This document shows, in pieces, positions 1-12,127 of a stretch of DNA of 64,000 nucleotides. Position numbers and translations under genes: made by a program. Each line of letters opens with the position of its first letter. Position 1 is the stretch's first letter. Below the pieces are notes generated by a model. That model was not told where the DNA came from, searched no databases, and worked only from the letters and a program-made list of their open reading frames with translations. The stretch is from Meandrina meandrites (Eukaryota; Cnidaria; Anthozoa; Scleractinia; Meandrinidae), in the NCBI GenBank assembly GCA_963693305.1, contig OY855903.1, positions 24,084,455 to 24,148,454 on the forward strand. The letters are read 5' to 3'.

Positions 1-627
1 GCCAATTAGTTTGAATAAAAAAATGGTAGCAGTCATATAGTGATAATGATAGTAGTCATATAGTGTTCCAATGATGTAATAGAACTACAGACTAAAACAC
101 AACTTTGATTTCTTTAACTATGTGAAAACCCATGGCAAAACATGCTCTTGAGCTGTGAAACTACTTGACATATCCCTCATTTTTTGAAAAGATAAATGTA
201 GCACAATGCTTAAGTCATAAAAGAGACACACACTCCTTAATTAACAGGTAGTCTTTTGAGCCTCTTTTAAGTGAGGCATGAGCAATATAAAGCTTGATTT
301 ATAGGGACGTAATTTCAGCAGAAATGTCAGTAGTCTGGCATGGCATTTATAATGTATGTGCATCTGCATCACTGTGTAAAAAAGTCAATTTTGGCTACAA
401 AACTCCCAAGACTGACATTGTATTTAAACATACATTTGAAATGGAAGAGTCACAAGACTGATTATAGAATTTATCAACAGTAAGTGCTCCTCGATCATTG
501 CAACAGACATCTGCGGAAGTTTTTAGACATTTAAAATTGTTAGCTTTTTCTATATTATTGTCCAGTTAGCAACACAAGAGAACCAGTTAATGCAGATTGT
601 CTCTTTCAGGCAGTACCCAATCCTATA

Positions 628-1064
628 CAGGGGCAGATCCAGGAATTTTTGTGGGGGAGAGGGGGGGGGGGGGGGAGGGGGGTCCAAAGTTTGATTCAGA
701 AGACACTGCAGAAACCATTTTTGGCATTCATCTCCCCACATCTCTCACACTCCCCCTCCTCCCACCTACTCGCCATTGCACATCATAATCAATTTTAATG
801 ATAACCAAAATCAATTTTATAATAAAATTATAACCAATTTTAAAATTAATTTTAACTTTAACCAGCTTCCTTAGCTCAGTTACCATGTACGTGAATTCTA
901 CTCATAAAGGATGTAGCTCTAGGTAGGATGCAAGGTTGTAGTTGCAAGAATATATGTTAGTGTCAAACAAGTAGTAAAATCCCCACAGGTCGCTGATAGG
1001 GAGGAAGGAAGGAAGGGAAGGGGGGCTTCCAGACACCCAGACCCTCCCCCTGGATCTGACACTG
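628..1064. mobile_element. MITE-like inverted-repeat element
   Basis: The left end CAGGGGCAGATCCAGG is matched in inverted orientation by CCTGGATCTGACACTG at the right end, giving an element of about 437 bp. It contains a G15 tract (661-675) just inside the left end. The termini resemble those of the element at 5115-5413 (CAGGTGCGGATCCAG), so the two are probably one family. I could not see a target-site duplication. Confidence 0.4.
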
Positions 1065-1599
1065 CCAATATTTATCTCAACGCTATCCAATACTACTGTG
1101 TTTGTTCCCCAAAGGGTGGGTGGGGGGGGGGGAGGTTACTTAGGTATATCTGATGAAGTGAATGAGGCCAAATTATGCCAAAAAAGTCCTCTTACATTGA
1201 AAAGACCCAAACAATAGTCCAATAGACCAAAATGTAACCTAAAATCGTCATTGTCAAATAAAAGTCCTTGCCAAAATCTTTTGCTAAAAAAAGTTAAGTC
1301 CATGAGAAAATTTCTAAATGCAAAAGGTCTTCTTGGAGGAGCAACATAGTTACATGGAAGAAATCGAACACATTTTAATACAACACTTGACTTACCAATT
1401 AGTGAACACTGGTGTGTTAGTCAGCTTGTTACTTTCAGACATCAGCTTGTTTTCCTTTGGAGTTATCATTGAAAATGCTATCACCTTCAAGCATCAGTCC
1501 CAGCTAGTCTGAAAAAAAGATACCAAGGACATATTTAATTACTATACATAATATGAACAAGAATTTTGGCTAGTTTAAATTGCCAGTAAGTGTTCACCC

Positions 1600-2010
1600 C
1601 AGATGCCCTGACTCAACACACAGCCCGGGGGAACTCTTTATATTTTTGGATGGGGGTGCCAATGAGACTCTGAAACCCTTACCCCATACCAGACCACGTT
1701 CACCTGATTTTGCAACCCTATACCAGACTAGACACCGAAAATCCCTACCCTATCCCAGACTTGTGCTTTTTAGAACTGTATCACTATTAGTGTTTTTTAA
1801 TTGAATACCATCTGTCAACAACATGGCAGCGATGATTTTATTTATGTTTAGGAAAGCCTCTTTCTCTTCCGAGTTTCTATTCCTATTCTGGACTTATTCT
1901 TCATACCACTGATCAGTTTCCTGGCCAATTAATGCAATACCCTACTCCAGAGCAAACTCTCTGATTTCTATACCCTATTCCAGACTAACTGCTTGAAAAC
2001 CATACCCTTC
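1600..2010. repeat. Dispersed repeat with CCCTATNCCAGACT modules
   Basis: The motif (C)CCTATACCAGACT / CCCTATCCCAGACT / CCTATTCCAGACT recurs several times in 400 bp. Related phrases (TTCCAGACTAAAATGG) occur near 7915. This looks like a decayed dispersed repeat of unknown class. Confidence 0.35.
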
Positions 2011-2993
2011 ACAGCGTCACATACCTATATAGCTCCTATATGGGAGTGCCCCCCCACCCCCAGGTACACAGCATCCTCTTGTCATCAGTTCTTCAGCCAT
2101 CAGCTGTGACGACATGATGGAGTGGTTAGGGTGCTTACTTTTTATCAGGGGGTCCAAGGACAAACCTTTAAAATCCCTTTCTTCTTGTCTATATATTACT
2201 ATCACAAGCAGTCAAAACTTGTACAGGCAGGAATTCTTTTCACTCTGGCTGTTTAATTCTGTCACAGTATAAATGAAAACTGCTTTCCTTTGCCTGGTTG
2301 AAGTCAAATTGTGAAGCAATATTATTATAATATTCTGAGAGCCAGATTCATTCATTTTTTTAGAGTTTTTTACTCAAATTTCTAAGCATTTTCCTACAAA
2401 TTTTAAGCTGAATGTATTCAACCAATCATGTTGCTTTGGGTCTTAGTGGAAAGACCTCTTCCTCCTGCAGAACTTGAGCATGAGTGATACCTTTTTGGGG
2501 TAACGAGGACAACATCAAAAGGGGAACAAAGGGCCATGCTCGTCATGAGTGGTTTGGGACATTTCAGGTGTCAATGTGTTAATTAATACAGTTATCAATG
2601 CATTGGAAAATAAGAGTAAAATCATGAAAGAGACTGAAAAAGTCAGAAATAAATAATGTGAAAAAACAGTGGCTTGCAATAAAAGGCTCCAGCTATTGTA
2701 GCTCATGGGCTCACACATTAGTTAACCCCACAGAGATCTTGTTTTGTAAACTTCCAGGATTCCAGCTTATACAGGTTGCTAAAGTTTTCTCCAGCAGTGG
2801 CTCAGGAAGTGGCGGGTGTGGTGTCATGTGGGGTGGGGTAGGGGTGTAGAGTAATAAGAGTTTTATCCAAACCAATTAGCAATTCTGTAGTAGATCCGAA
2901 ATTGTGAATATTCAGTGGGAAGTAAACTATAAATAAAATGAATAAAAACTCTTTAGAAATAATTTATGCAATTATGATTTTCAGTTTGTATAA

Positions 2994-3737
2994 GGGACCG
3001 ATCGTTAATTACGTCCCAGGGGGGGGGGGGGGGGTGGGGGGCGGTGGTCTTCAAAAAAGTGTAGTGTTTGAAAACTGAACCCCCCAAAAAAATTTTGAGG
3101 TAAAAATTATACCCCCCTTCCCAATTCTTGTTTGAAAAACGTACCCCCCCCCCCCCATCCCCCCTAAGAATCCCTAAAACGAGAGTGGGCAGAAAATACC
3201 AAGTACAAAGACACCCGAAAAGATCGAGCACAAACTGTCGAGCAGGAGGGAGCAATCCAACTTAATTATTAAAGAGCCTTCTGGGTGATTTTCAAGATGG
3301 CGGATTGAAAGCTAGCTTCCAGGCTCTTGCGCGACCATGTCAAACAGCCCTTCCCTCGGGACCTGAAATCGTGTCAAATTCTTTCCTTTTCCACAACCAT
3401 TAGTCTCCCTCGCAGCCGTTTTCAATGTCGTCACGCAACGCTCCTCCCCACGTGTGGGCATCCCACTCTGAGTTGGGTGCACCTGGGTGGGGAGGAGCGT
3501 TGCGTGACGATACTAAAAACGGCTGCAAAGGAGACTACCCACTTATGGACTCGAGGATAGATCACTGACGTCAAATTCCCTAGACTGCTGTTGCTGTGTC
3601 ATAAAATTTGACCCCCCTCATGTTTCCTACCAGAGAAAAATTTACCCCCCCAAAAAGCGCTTGTTTTAAAATTGTACCCCCCCCCCCCCCCTCCAAAACC
3701 ACCGCCCCCCCTTGGGACGTAATAAACGATCGGTCCC
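2994..3737. mobile_element. MITE with TAA duplication (PIF/Harbinger-type), containing a second MITE
   Basis: The terminal inverted repeats are GGGACCGATCGTTNATTACG at the left and its complement at the right. They are bordered by TAA at 2991-2993 and 3738-3740. A 3-bp TWA duplication is the hallmark of PIF/Harbinger elements. The interior is very C/G-homopolymer rich (G16 at 3019, C13 at 3144, C15 at 3677). It carries a second insertion at 3403-3535. No transposase is encoded. Confidence 0.75.
3403..3535. mobile_element. 133-bp MITE with TA duplication (Tc1/mariner-type)
   Basis: This is an almost perfect hairpin: GTCTCCCTCGCAGCCGTTTT at the left is matched by AAAACGGCTGCAAAGGAGAC at the right, and CGTCACGCAACGCTCCTCCC pairs with its complement further in. 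It is flanked by TA at 3401-3402 and 3536-3537. It sits inside the element at 2994-3737, so it inserted later. Confidence 0.7.
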
Positions 3738-4415
3738 TAAAGCTAAGCTGTACAGTAGCTTAAGTTACTTACGGTTAGATTTCCTTACTCAGCCCTTCTT
3801 GAGATCGTAAATTAGCGCATACAACCTGCCTGCATTCCAAAACAACCGTTTTATGCATTTGGGGAAGAGTAACTCGAAGATCGCGGCTCTCAGCTCTGCT
3901 CTGTTTTGACTCGCCATCTTGGATTGAATGCAGATGAAAGCCTGGAAACGAAAAATGTAGCTTCGTTCCCAGTCCTTTTGGTGTGCGGGGTTTTCCCCAA
4001 AAACGAGGAAACTTACCAAGCAAAAAGTCTTGAAGAATTTTTGTTAGAAAAATTTTCCTTAGCAGCAAATGATGGGTGTACGCTTAAACTAAAACAAAAA
4101 GCAATCGCGCCTTTGTAACTCATGTAAGCTTGTCCATAAAGTTTAAAGATTCTATGGTCGACTGAAGCCGCGGAAAAATCGCAAAGTAGAAAAATCAAAG
4201 CAAAATAATTGAATAGCTTGGTACTTCCAAACAAAAATAGAAAACTATCAAGACGTCTGAATGGGTCCTGAATAAGATTCCACATTAAAAATCTTTAAAA
4301 ACTGTAGACCGTTTCTCTTTTGCTCTTAAAATCGTGGGGCGAACTGAACGAAAAAACAGCGACCTCAAACCTCAGAGACGGTAAGACATACCGGCGAAAT
4401 AATGCTGGGAGTGGG

Positions 4416-4560
4416 GTTTTGATAACCCTGCGATGGACTAGCATCCCATATCCATGGGGGGGGGGGGGGGGGGGTGGGGATTAGAAATACTCTTGGTCGC
4501 ATAATGCTACAAAAACCGGCAAAGCTTCGGCAATATGCGCCACCGGGCTCGAGGCTTTAC
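4416..4560 (+). mobile_element. SINE 3' fragment
   Basis: The phrase AACCCTGCGATGGACTAGCA, then an ATCCCAT, a G tract, GAAATACTC, GTCGCATAATGCTAC and AAACCGG.AAAGCTTCGGC, matches the 3' half of the full-length SINE at 33134-33424. The tRNA-like head is missing. An insertion of G19 (4456-4474) lies where the full copy has CCAGGGAGG. Confidence 0.65.
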
Positions 4561-5114
4561 TTTCAGCGTACACTTACCGCGTTCACTCCCAAGTACGCTT
4601 ACTATCTAGAATATTTCTCGTTCTTCAAGTGTGAGAAAAGCGTGACTACGTTAGTGATCGGTGGGGGCGAACTCGAAAAAGGTAGGTAGCGAACTCGGTG
4701 GGTGCGAACCCAGATCAGTTGGGAGCAAAACCTTCATTATTCTACCTACCAAACCACAAAATACTTATGTTGAAAAATTGAACTGGAAAAAAAAAACATG
4801 TTGAAGTACTAAAAACAGACTCGTCTTGTTGCACGCAAGCCCCATCCTTTCCTGTTAGAGATGGAGTGAGAGGAGTGCGACGACAGGAGTGGGAGGGGGG
4901 GGGGGGGGGTGAAGACTGATTGCACCTTTTTCTCTGAAAAAACCAGCTTCGCTCAATCAGCTAAGGTACGTGGTGTATCAAGACGATTTATTCACGAGTA
5001 AGTCTATGTCAACTCATACAATGCTGTTAAAATTAAATTTTGTCCAATCAAGGATATCATACAACACACTAACGGTATTTGGGTGATGTCCTATATTACT
5101 TAATCTGGTGTCCC

Positions 5115-5413
5115 CAGGTGCGGATCCAGACCGGTTTCCATCGTTTTACGAACGGAAATAGGTCAGATTTTTTTAATAAGTATATAGTTTTCGAGTTACT
5201 TCAATCTAATTACAATATGAACATTTATATTGACGAAATTATCCTCGTCCGAGGAAAATGGGTGACTCAAAATACCTGGAAATGGCACTTGGAGGAGCCA
5301 AAATCTAAAAACTCTTTTGGAGGAACATCCCCCCTCCCCCCACCCTTAACGCTCACACCTTTGGCGCTAGTGTTATCGAAAAACAGTAACTATTTCTCCT
5401 GGATCCGCGCCTG
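5115..5413. mobile_element. MITE with GTCCC duplication
   Basis: The terminal inverted repeats CAGGTGCGGATCCAG and CAGGCGCGGATCCAG (complement of the right end) border a 299-bp element. It is flanked by GTCCC at 5110-5114 and 5414-5418. A 5-bp duplication with CAGG termini is shared with the element at 31291-32293 and would fit a hAT-like group with short duplications. No coding capacity is seen. Confidence 0.65.
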
Positions 5414-5648
5414 GTCCCATATAACGGGCTGTTAACTCCGGACCGGCCCGGTTGTTCAGAGCTGTATTACTATTTGTAGTACATGTTGTTGTTAAAAAAA
5501 CCGCTGCTTTTACATGTTTTAAGCACCAACGGGGGAATTAATAAAAACTCAAGTTCTCATGGTAGCACTACCAGGTCCCTTTCCTGAAATGGGATGCTAA
5601 TGCATCATAGCTAGATTACAGTATTTTTACAACTGGCATTTAGTCATG

Positions 5649-8600
5649 TTAAACCCATTTCCATTGTTTTCTTGCAGGGCTTCCGTCCGCGCAACCTCTA
5701 CTCGACCTGCCGGCATCGTCATTTGCACGCTTTACGGGTGAATGTAATGTTCGCCTTTCGACCGACAGCCTCTCTTCTGATGTGCTTCTTTCAAGTTTCC
5801 TAGTCAAATCTTCGATCTGTTTCACCTGTTTGGCATTCTGTGCTTCCAGCTTTTTCACAGCTGCCGACAGACCGCAAATCTGTTCACGAAACTCAGCAGA
5901 GGACTGAGTCAGCTTTGCATTGACTTGCTGTACCTTGAGGTATTTTTGTCGCAGATCTTTCAAGTTACCGAGCTCTTGCTTCGTCTCGACCAACGAATAC
6001 CAAGTTAACCACAAGTGGTTATCCACACTGGTTTCCATGTGTCTGTTAAGATGAGCTCTCTTTTCCTACAATGAACAACCACACTTGAAATGTAGTTGAA
6101 CTGAGTTATACTAGTGGTCGATCTCGGGAGGTGAGACGGGGGATCCCTTTAACTTTTAAAAAAGCCTTATACAAAGTTACCAACTGGAAAAAATGGCCAA
6201 GGACAGGGGAAGATGGAGATCTCTGGTGGACGACCTATGTTCCAATGGGAACTTAAGGGTTTAAGAAGAAGATACAGAGTCCCCCTTCTCTTTTAAGCCC
6301 CCTCTTCAATAAGCCCCCCTTCTGGAAGTTCAATTTTAAATAAGTCCCCGTTCCCTAGATGGTAAATAATAATAATAAATAATAATAATGAAAAGGTTCT
6401 TATTGCGCATTTAAAATTCTCAATGCGCTAACAATTGCACATGATTAAAACGAATAAAAACGATAACAATAAAAATGCTATTAAATACAGAAATTCAGTA
6501 TTAAGATAAAAAGAGTTAAAATATTAAACTAGCTTAAAAATCTAACTAAAGCATGCAATTATTAAAACCTATGACTAGGTTAAAAACTATTATAAAAAAA
6601 GAAATGCATGTTTTAATGTTCTTTTTAAAAATCGCTATGCTCTCAGGCTGTTTGATATAAAAAGGTAGGTCGTTCCAAAGTTTCGTGCCGTAAAAAGAAA
6701 AGGATCTTTGACCGTATGTTCATGTTTTCACGTCAGGAACTTGTAAGAATAATTGGCCAGATGATCGAAGAGAACGAGCTGGTTTGTAGGCGTTAAAAAG
6801 AGAAGTTAAGTAGGTTGGTGAATGACCATTAAGGGCTTTGTAGGTCAAAGTAGGATCTTAAAAACGATGCGTGATTTGACAGGAAGTCAGTGCAGGTCCT
6901 TGAGGGCGGGAGTAATGTGTTCTTTCCGCTTAGTTCCAGTAATCAGTCGCGCCGAAATGTTCTGAGTTCGCTGCATTCAATATATGAACAAAGAACAAGA
7001 CAACTTAACCATTTTAAAGTGAAATAATAAATTAGTTTGATGAAACATGGAGGACCCAAAGGGCTCCTGACTTGGTGATATAACAAGGTTTTTTTATTTT
7101 GGCTCGTCAGAACAAATTAATCGTCAGAGCGAATGAAAAAGAGCTCACGCTTGTAAAGTCTACTGCTAATGGTGCACACCAGTCTCCGAAGAAACTATTT
7201 GAATGATTTCATAACAAACTTCGTCAGGACATTAACGTATTCTAGATAGTATTTAATTTATCAATTTTACAAACCTTAAAAGGGCAACCGGCTTTGGCGT
7301 AGGGGCAAGTCACTTCTGTTAATGGACAATGATTGGAAATATGAGTGTCCATCTGTTGAGGTGGAAAGAGAAAGTGATGTAAACCACGAATATGGTCAGG
7401 TGCAGTAAAGAAAGGCCACTACACTTCATTTCACTGCATGCACCCAATGGAGAGCCCGTGCTATATCTGTTACGTATACAGTATACCGTACCTCATTTCT
7501 GGGTATTCGTAAAGCTCCACAGTTGTTTGTGCAGATGATTGGAAAGCGACTGCAGCAAATCTCATGAATCTTGGTTAAAAAAAAAATAAAAGGGAGACGA
7601 AAGGCATTATTTCGTGAAGAGTATATGCTAATGCGGAGATACTGGCATTTATATTGCTTCTCAAAACCCTGAATTGATGCATCCGATGTCCGGCGGACAT
7701 TCGAATTTGTGCCCAGTCTTCTCCTATGAGATTGAAACCCTTGACCCATTAAAGACAAATGTCAGCGATTTTCCCTTCCCTTTTTAAGAACCTAGTTCAA
7801 AATTCGATACCCTGTTTCAGGCCAGACCGCAGTTCTCAAAAGAAGAATAACAATTATAATAACCAAAAAAGGTTTCTTCGAAAAGCTAGACGAGGTTGGT
7901 GAAACCACATCCTATTCCAGACTAAAATGGTTAATTGTTAATTATTCCACGAGCGCGCGTTGAATATGAGATGGTAGATTTTAGCCAACGTTGGCTATAA
8001 CGATCTCATGTCCAACAAGCGCGAATGGAATAATTGTTTTATTTTACAACGCCCAAAAGAATTGCACTAATTGAGCTCTCCAGCTACGGCTACGATGTTT
8101 GTGGTCAATGGTATATGAGCTCATATACCATTGCCTGTTAACCAATCAAAACTGAACTCAGGAATTGCAATATACCATTGCCAGTTTTTAATAAACGGGA
8201 GTATACCCCAGGGTCGTTGTTTAACTTTTTAATACAAGTTGTACGCGTGTAGCCGAGGCAAAAAGCTGATTTATCGTGGGTGTAATTTACCCAATATAGT
8301 TGAAACGTGAATATTTTTTCCATTGCAAGATTAAGATTAATTTGTACCAATCATTACCTTTTTGCTGGCAAAGCGGTAGTTTTCATGACAGAAGGCGCAC
8401 TCCACCATTCTCTGTGGACATTCTTCCTTGCAGTGAGTCTCTAGATTCCTCCGTTGTATATCGTTTCCACAATCAGTGCATTTTTCTTCTTCGTAAGGAC
8501 ACGCTTTTTGGTGTTCCTGAGGAAGGTAAAGTTGTATTTGTCTCGTTGTTTTCTAAACAAATATCCTCGACTTAAAAGAGCTCTTGGGCTTAGTGACATT

Positions 8601-11600
8601 CTTATTCAATGTAAGGCTATCATTAATTAAAACCGCCTGCCAGCACATCATGCTGACGTTAGCACGGACAGACGGATGAACGAACGAACGAACGAACGAA
8701 CGAACGAACGATCGAACGAACGAACGAACGAACGAACGAACGAACGAACGAACGAACGAACGAACGAACGAACGAACGAACGAACGAACGAACGAACGAA
8801 CGAACGAACGAACGAACGAACGAACGAACGAACGAACGAACGAACGAACGAACGAACGAACGAACGAACGAAAGAACGAACGAACGAACGAACGAACGAA
8901 CGAACGAACGAAAGAATGAACGGACGGACGTTCGTAGGTACGTACGTAGGTACGAACGAACGAACGAACGAACGAACGAACGAACGAACGAACGAACGAA
9001 CGAACGAACGAACGAACGAACGTAGGTACGTACGTAGGTACGAACGAACGAACGAACGAACGAACGAACGAACGGGCGAACGAACGAACGAGCGAACAGA
9101 CGGACGAACGGACGGACGAACGAACGAACGAACGAACGAACGAAAGAATGAACGGACGGACGTTCGTAGGTACGTACGTAGGTACGAACGAACGAACGAA
9201 CGAACGAACGAACGAACGAACGAACGAACGAACGAACGAACGAACGAACGAACGAACGAACGAACGAACGAACGAACGAACGAACGAACGAACGAACGAA
9301 CGGACGGACGTTCGTAGGTACGTACGTAGGTACGAACGAACGAACGAACGAACGAACGAACGAACGAACGAACGAACGAACGAACGAACGAACGAACGAA
9401 CGAACGAACGAACGAACGAACGAACGGACGGACGTTCGTAGGTACGTACGTAGGTACGAACGAACGAACGAACGAACGAACGAACGAACGAACGAACGAA
9501 CGAACGAACGAACGAACGAACGAACGAACGAACGAACGAACGAACGAACGAACGAACGAACGAACGAACGAACGAACGAACGAACGAACGAACGAACGGA
9601 CGAACGAACGAACGAACGAACGAGCGAACAGACGGACGAACGGACGGACGGACGTCCCGAAGGTAGAAAGGAATAAGTCGGAATATATCAACGGATGGAT
9701 GAACGGAAAATAATTGAAAGTATAACAACACTTACGTACCTCTGCATGTCGTAATTGACCAATCCAGTCGCATCCTCTCTCGCTCTGCTTGCATTTAACA
9801 CGGAGACACAAAATATCTCGTGCCCAGGCTTTGTCAGAATAGAACTATAAGCGGAAAGATGAACAAAAGTAAGTATCACACGTTATGCAAACATCTGATT
9901 TTAAATGTAACGGTGTGCAACATCACCTTTTGTCTTTTAAGAGGCCACGTTCTCCCCTCGTTTTTCACCGCTCCCCCGTTTTTTTCGCTCGCTCCCAACT
10001 ACCGAGAGCCTGTTACAGGCTAACCTAAACTGGACTAACGTCTGTATTTAGACTAGATTTCATTGTATCTGAAACCCGTTCACGCGGTCACACCAGGTAA
10101 ACACACTAAAACAGTCCATACGTAAAACGTACAGAAGACAAGACAACAGTTTCAACCCAGCCTGGGTGAGCCCTTTGCATTTAAATTAGGCGTTTTTGCT
10201 TTCACAATTATCACACTTAGCAGTTCATTTTGCACTGGACTGTAACAGGAAAAAGGCAAACTTACTTTGGTTTCTCATTCGTGTTTTGAATTGATACCAT
10301 GATACCACAGTGGGAGTCGCGCATAGGCAGCTTTGCGTGCGTGGGTTAGAATGTTTGCCTGAGCCGGTGTTCAATATACTAATATTATACTACTATTTAC
10401 GGGAATGTTTAGTCAGCCGCGAGGGTAGCCACAATATCAAGCATCTAGCATAACAGTTTCCCTGGTTCGCTCCGAATCCTTCTGCTTTTCTCTGACGATA
10501 TAGCTTATAGCTTCATCAGCGAGCCGAGAACGAGCTACGAGTCACAAACTGTTGGCACCTTCTAGAACATTGAATGTTTGTTTTCCATTCCCCCACTACG
10601 GACCACGCAAAGTAAAAGCTGAAATCAACAGCTTGAGTTTTCAGTCTCTCACTATTGACATAATCTCCCAAAGAGGGAACCCCCTCCTCCTACGCGCCTG
10701 ATATTTCATTTTGGGACTTCCAGTTCCCGTGGCTCGGAAGTGTTCGGATACGTTCGGCGCTTTTTCGTGGTCGACTCATGGTTACTCGTTATCACCATGA
10801 AAAAAGTTAAAATACTTACGCCTCCTTTTGCCTTTATCTTTAGCCGATCATTTGGACAAACTGGATTGTCACTCCTGCCAAAAGTTAAACAGAACAGAAA
10901 CAATGCGTTCAAATGGATATGCCTCCTGACTTCAGTTTTAAAAACGTTTCAAATGATTCCCGGTAAACTAAGAATCTATTTCGCCATGTACAAAAGATGG
11001 CAAACTCTAATATTCCATTGAACTTATCGTGTGATCTCACATTTATATAAAACTTTTTATTGATAAAAATTCTCATTTCGTGTGCCGTACATATATATTT
11101 CTCAAAACTCATAAATAAGTCATAAAGGAATTTATAATACAAAGAAAATCACACGCTGCAAGTGTTTCGATTGAAAAACCGTTCCATTTTTTATTTTCTC
11201 CCGTTAAAAGAGTTTATCTGAGGAGATATGTCAAACATGGTGTAATTTTCGTTTAAAGTAATTGATTATCAATAAGTAACTGAGCGAGCAAAAGTGGGCG
11301 ACAAGCTTGGGTAAGCGGGATTTAGCACCGGAAGTACGTAAGTCGATATAAATGTTTTCACCAAAAGACGTTATGAATCTCATTATATATATTATAGAGA
11401 TTTCTTTCAATGTATTTTAATCGTTTTTTACCCTCATAAAACAAAACTTGTGATTTGTACGGACTAAGCGACGAAAGCGACGGCGACCTATGTTCGAATT
11501 TGAAAATTATTATTATAAATGGCGAGTTATGCTGTATTGTATGCAACGCTGAATGTGAAAGAATATTCAGCGTTTATGGTGTTCTTAAAATGAAAACACT

Positions 11601-12127
11601 GTGCTGTTGACGAATTTGAACGAGGGCACAGTACATTCATCTTCCATTTTAGCGGCAGAGAAAAAAAGAAAGGAAAAAATGTGAATAAATCTAAATTAAT
11701 GTGACTTCTTTGAAAGATGATACTGAAAGTGCACTAGCCAACACTTCCTTGATCGAATCGAATACTTCATGAACATTCCAAGCTGAAAAAACTTGCCGCT
11801 ATCACAAGCTAAAAGACAGAGCATATACCTGAGAATTCCTTGCAAGCAATCTTTACAAAATCGATGGCCACACTCTGTGGTTTGTACAGCGTCTCTCATG
11901 GGCAACAGACACACAGGACATGTTTGGCTATCTAAAATCTTGTCAATAAATTCATAATCGTAGCCACCAAACGTCGGTCGAGTTTCTTCTTCCTCATCGC
12001 TGCTACGAACATCGTAAACACCAATGAAGTCAGCCTCAATTTCTTCCTCAGAATCCTCGTCGTCGCTGCCAGATCCTTCGAGAAAATGATCGGCGAAGAG
12101 AACGAACGCTCTTCGCCTCGCGTCCAT
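5649..12127 (-). CDS. TRAF-like protein: RING, TRAF zinc fingers, coiled coil, no MATH domain
   Basis: Assembled exons (minus strand): 11829-12127, 10820-10874, 9740-9844, 8358-8516, 7275-7352, 5649-6065. All introns are GT-AG and phases join, giving 370 codons plus stop. Residues 17-50 are acidic. Residues 70-109 form a TRAF-type RING (C70, C73, C86, H88, C91, C94, C106, D109, with Asp as last ligand as in TRAFs). Residues 119-250 hold TRAF zinc-finger Cys/His pairs (CKQSERGCDW, CTDCGNDI, HCKEECPQRMVECAFC, HCPLTEVTCPYAKAGC). Residues about 255-330 are a coiled coil, followed by a basic tail ending KQWKWV. TRAFs are usually RING E3 ligases or adaptors under TNF/Toll-type receptors, and the C-terminal MATH (TRAF-C) domain binds the receptor. 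That domain is absent and no MATH exon was found downstream. The start has a good context (GCAATGG). An out-of-frame ATG lies 5 bases upstream. Orthology to a numbered TRAF is not assigned. Confidence 0.88.
6366..7010. repeat. Decayed dispersed repeat in TRAF-like intron 5
   Basis: After a short (TAA)n stretch (6363-6390) comes about 600 bp with phrases such as TTCTTATTGCGCATTTAAAA and GGTCGTTCCAAAGTTTCGTG that read like an old interspersed repeat. No reading frame is intact. The class is not recognised. Confidence 0.3.
7940..8036. repeat. Short inverted repeat, MITE-like
   Basis: AATTATTCCACGAGCGCGCG...TGAGAT at the left pairs with ATCTCATGTCCAACAAGCGC followed by GAATGGAATAATT at the right, forming a hairpin of about 95 bp in TRAF-like intron 4. 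The arms are roughly 80% matched. Confidence 0.5.
8106..8133. repeat. Perfect 28-bp palindrome
   Basis: CAATGGTATATGAG is followed directly by its exact reverse complement with no spacer. A related half-site (ATATACCATTG) recurs about 40 bp downstream near 8170. It lies in TRAF-like intron 4, about 100 bp after the short inverted repeat at 7940-8036. Confidence 0.8.
8669..9652. repeat. ~1 kb CGAA tetranucleotide array with interspersed GTAC modules
   Basis: The sequence is (CGAA)n almost without interruption. It is broken by a recurring module (GGACGGACGTTCGTAGGTAC, then GTACGTAGGTAC) starting near 8931, 9153, 9301 and 9423, plus a partial one near 9022. Because 4 and 3 are coprime, the array is open in several frames on both strands (NERT and SFVR tetrapeptides). 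The long frames at 8553-9811 are therefore simple-repeat artefacts. It sits inside TRAF-like intron 3, about 90 bp from exon 3. Confidence 0.95.

Larger units (their letters stand above)
1..5648. other. Gene-free stretch downstream of the TRAF-like gene
   Basis: No exon with conserved coding content was found on either strand. The stretch holds a MITE-like inverted repeat (628-1064), a block of CCTATCCCAGACT-type repeats (about 1600-2010), a nested MITE pair (2994-3737 and 3403-3535), a SINE 3' fragment (about 4416-4560), a small MITE (5115-5413) and poly-G/poly-C tracts of 11 to 19 bases. Short open frames here are explained by simple sequence or repeats. A TTTATT at 4987-4992 (AATAAA on the minus strand) could be the distal poly(A) signal of the TRAF-like gene, about 660 bases past its stop. 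Confidence 0.6.

Noticed and set aside
550..788. Overlapping proline/glycine-rich frames on both strands
   Set aside because: They are made by the G15 tract within the MITE at 628-1064.
8553..9811. Two ~390-residue minus-strand frames and 213/97-residue plus-strand frames of NERT/SFVR repeats
   Set aside because: They are translations of the CGAA array. The real coding piece here is the 35-codon TRAF-like exon at 9740-9844.
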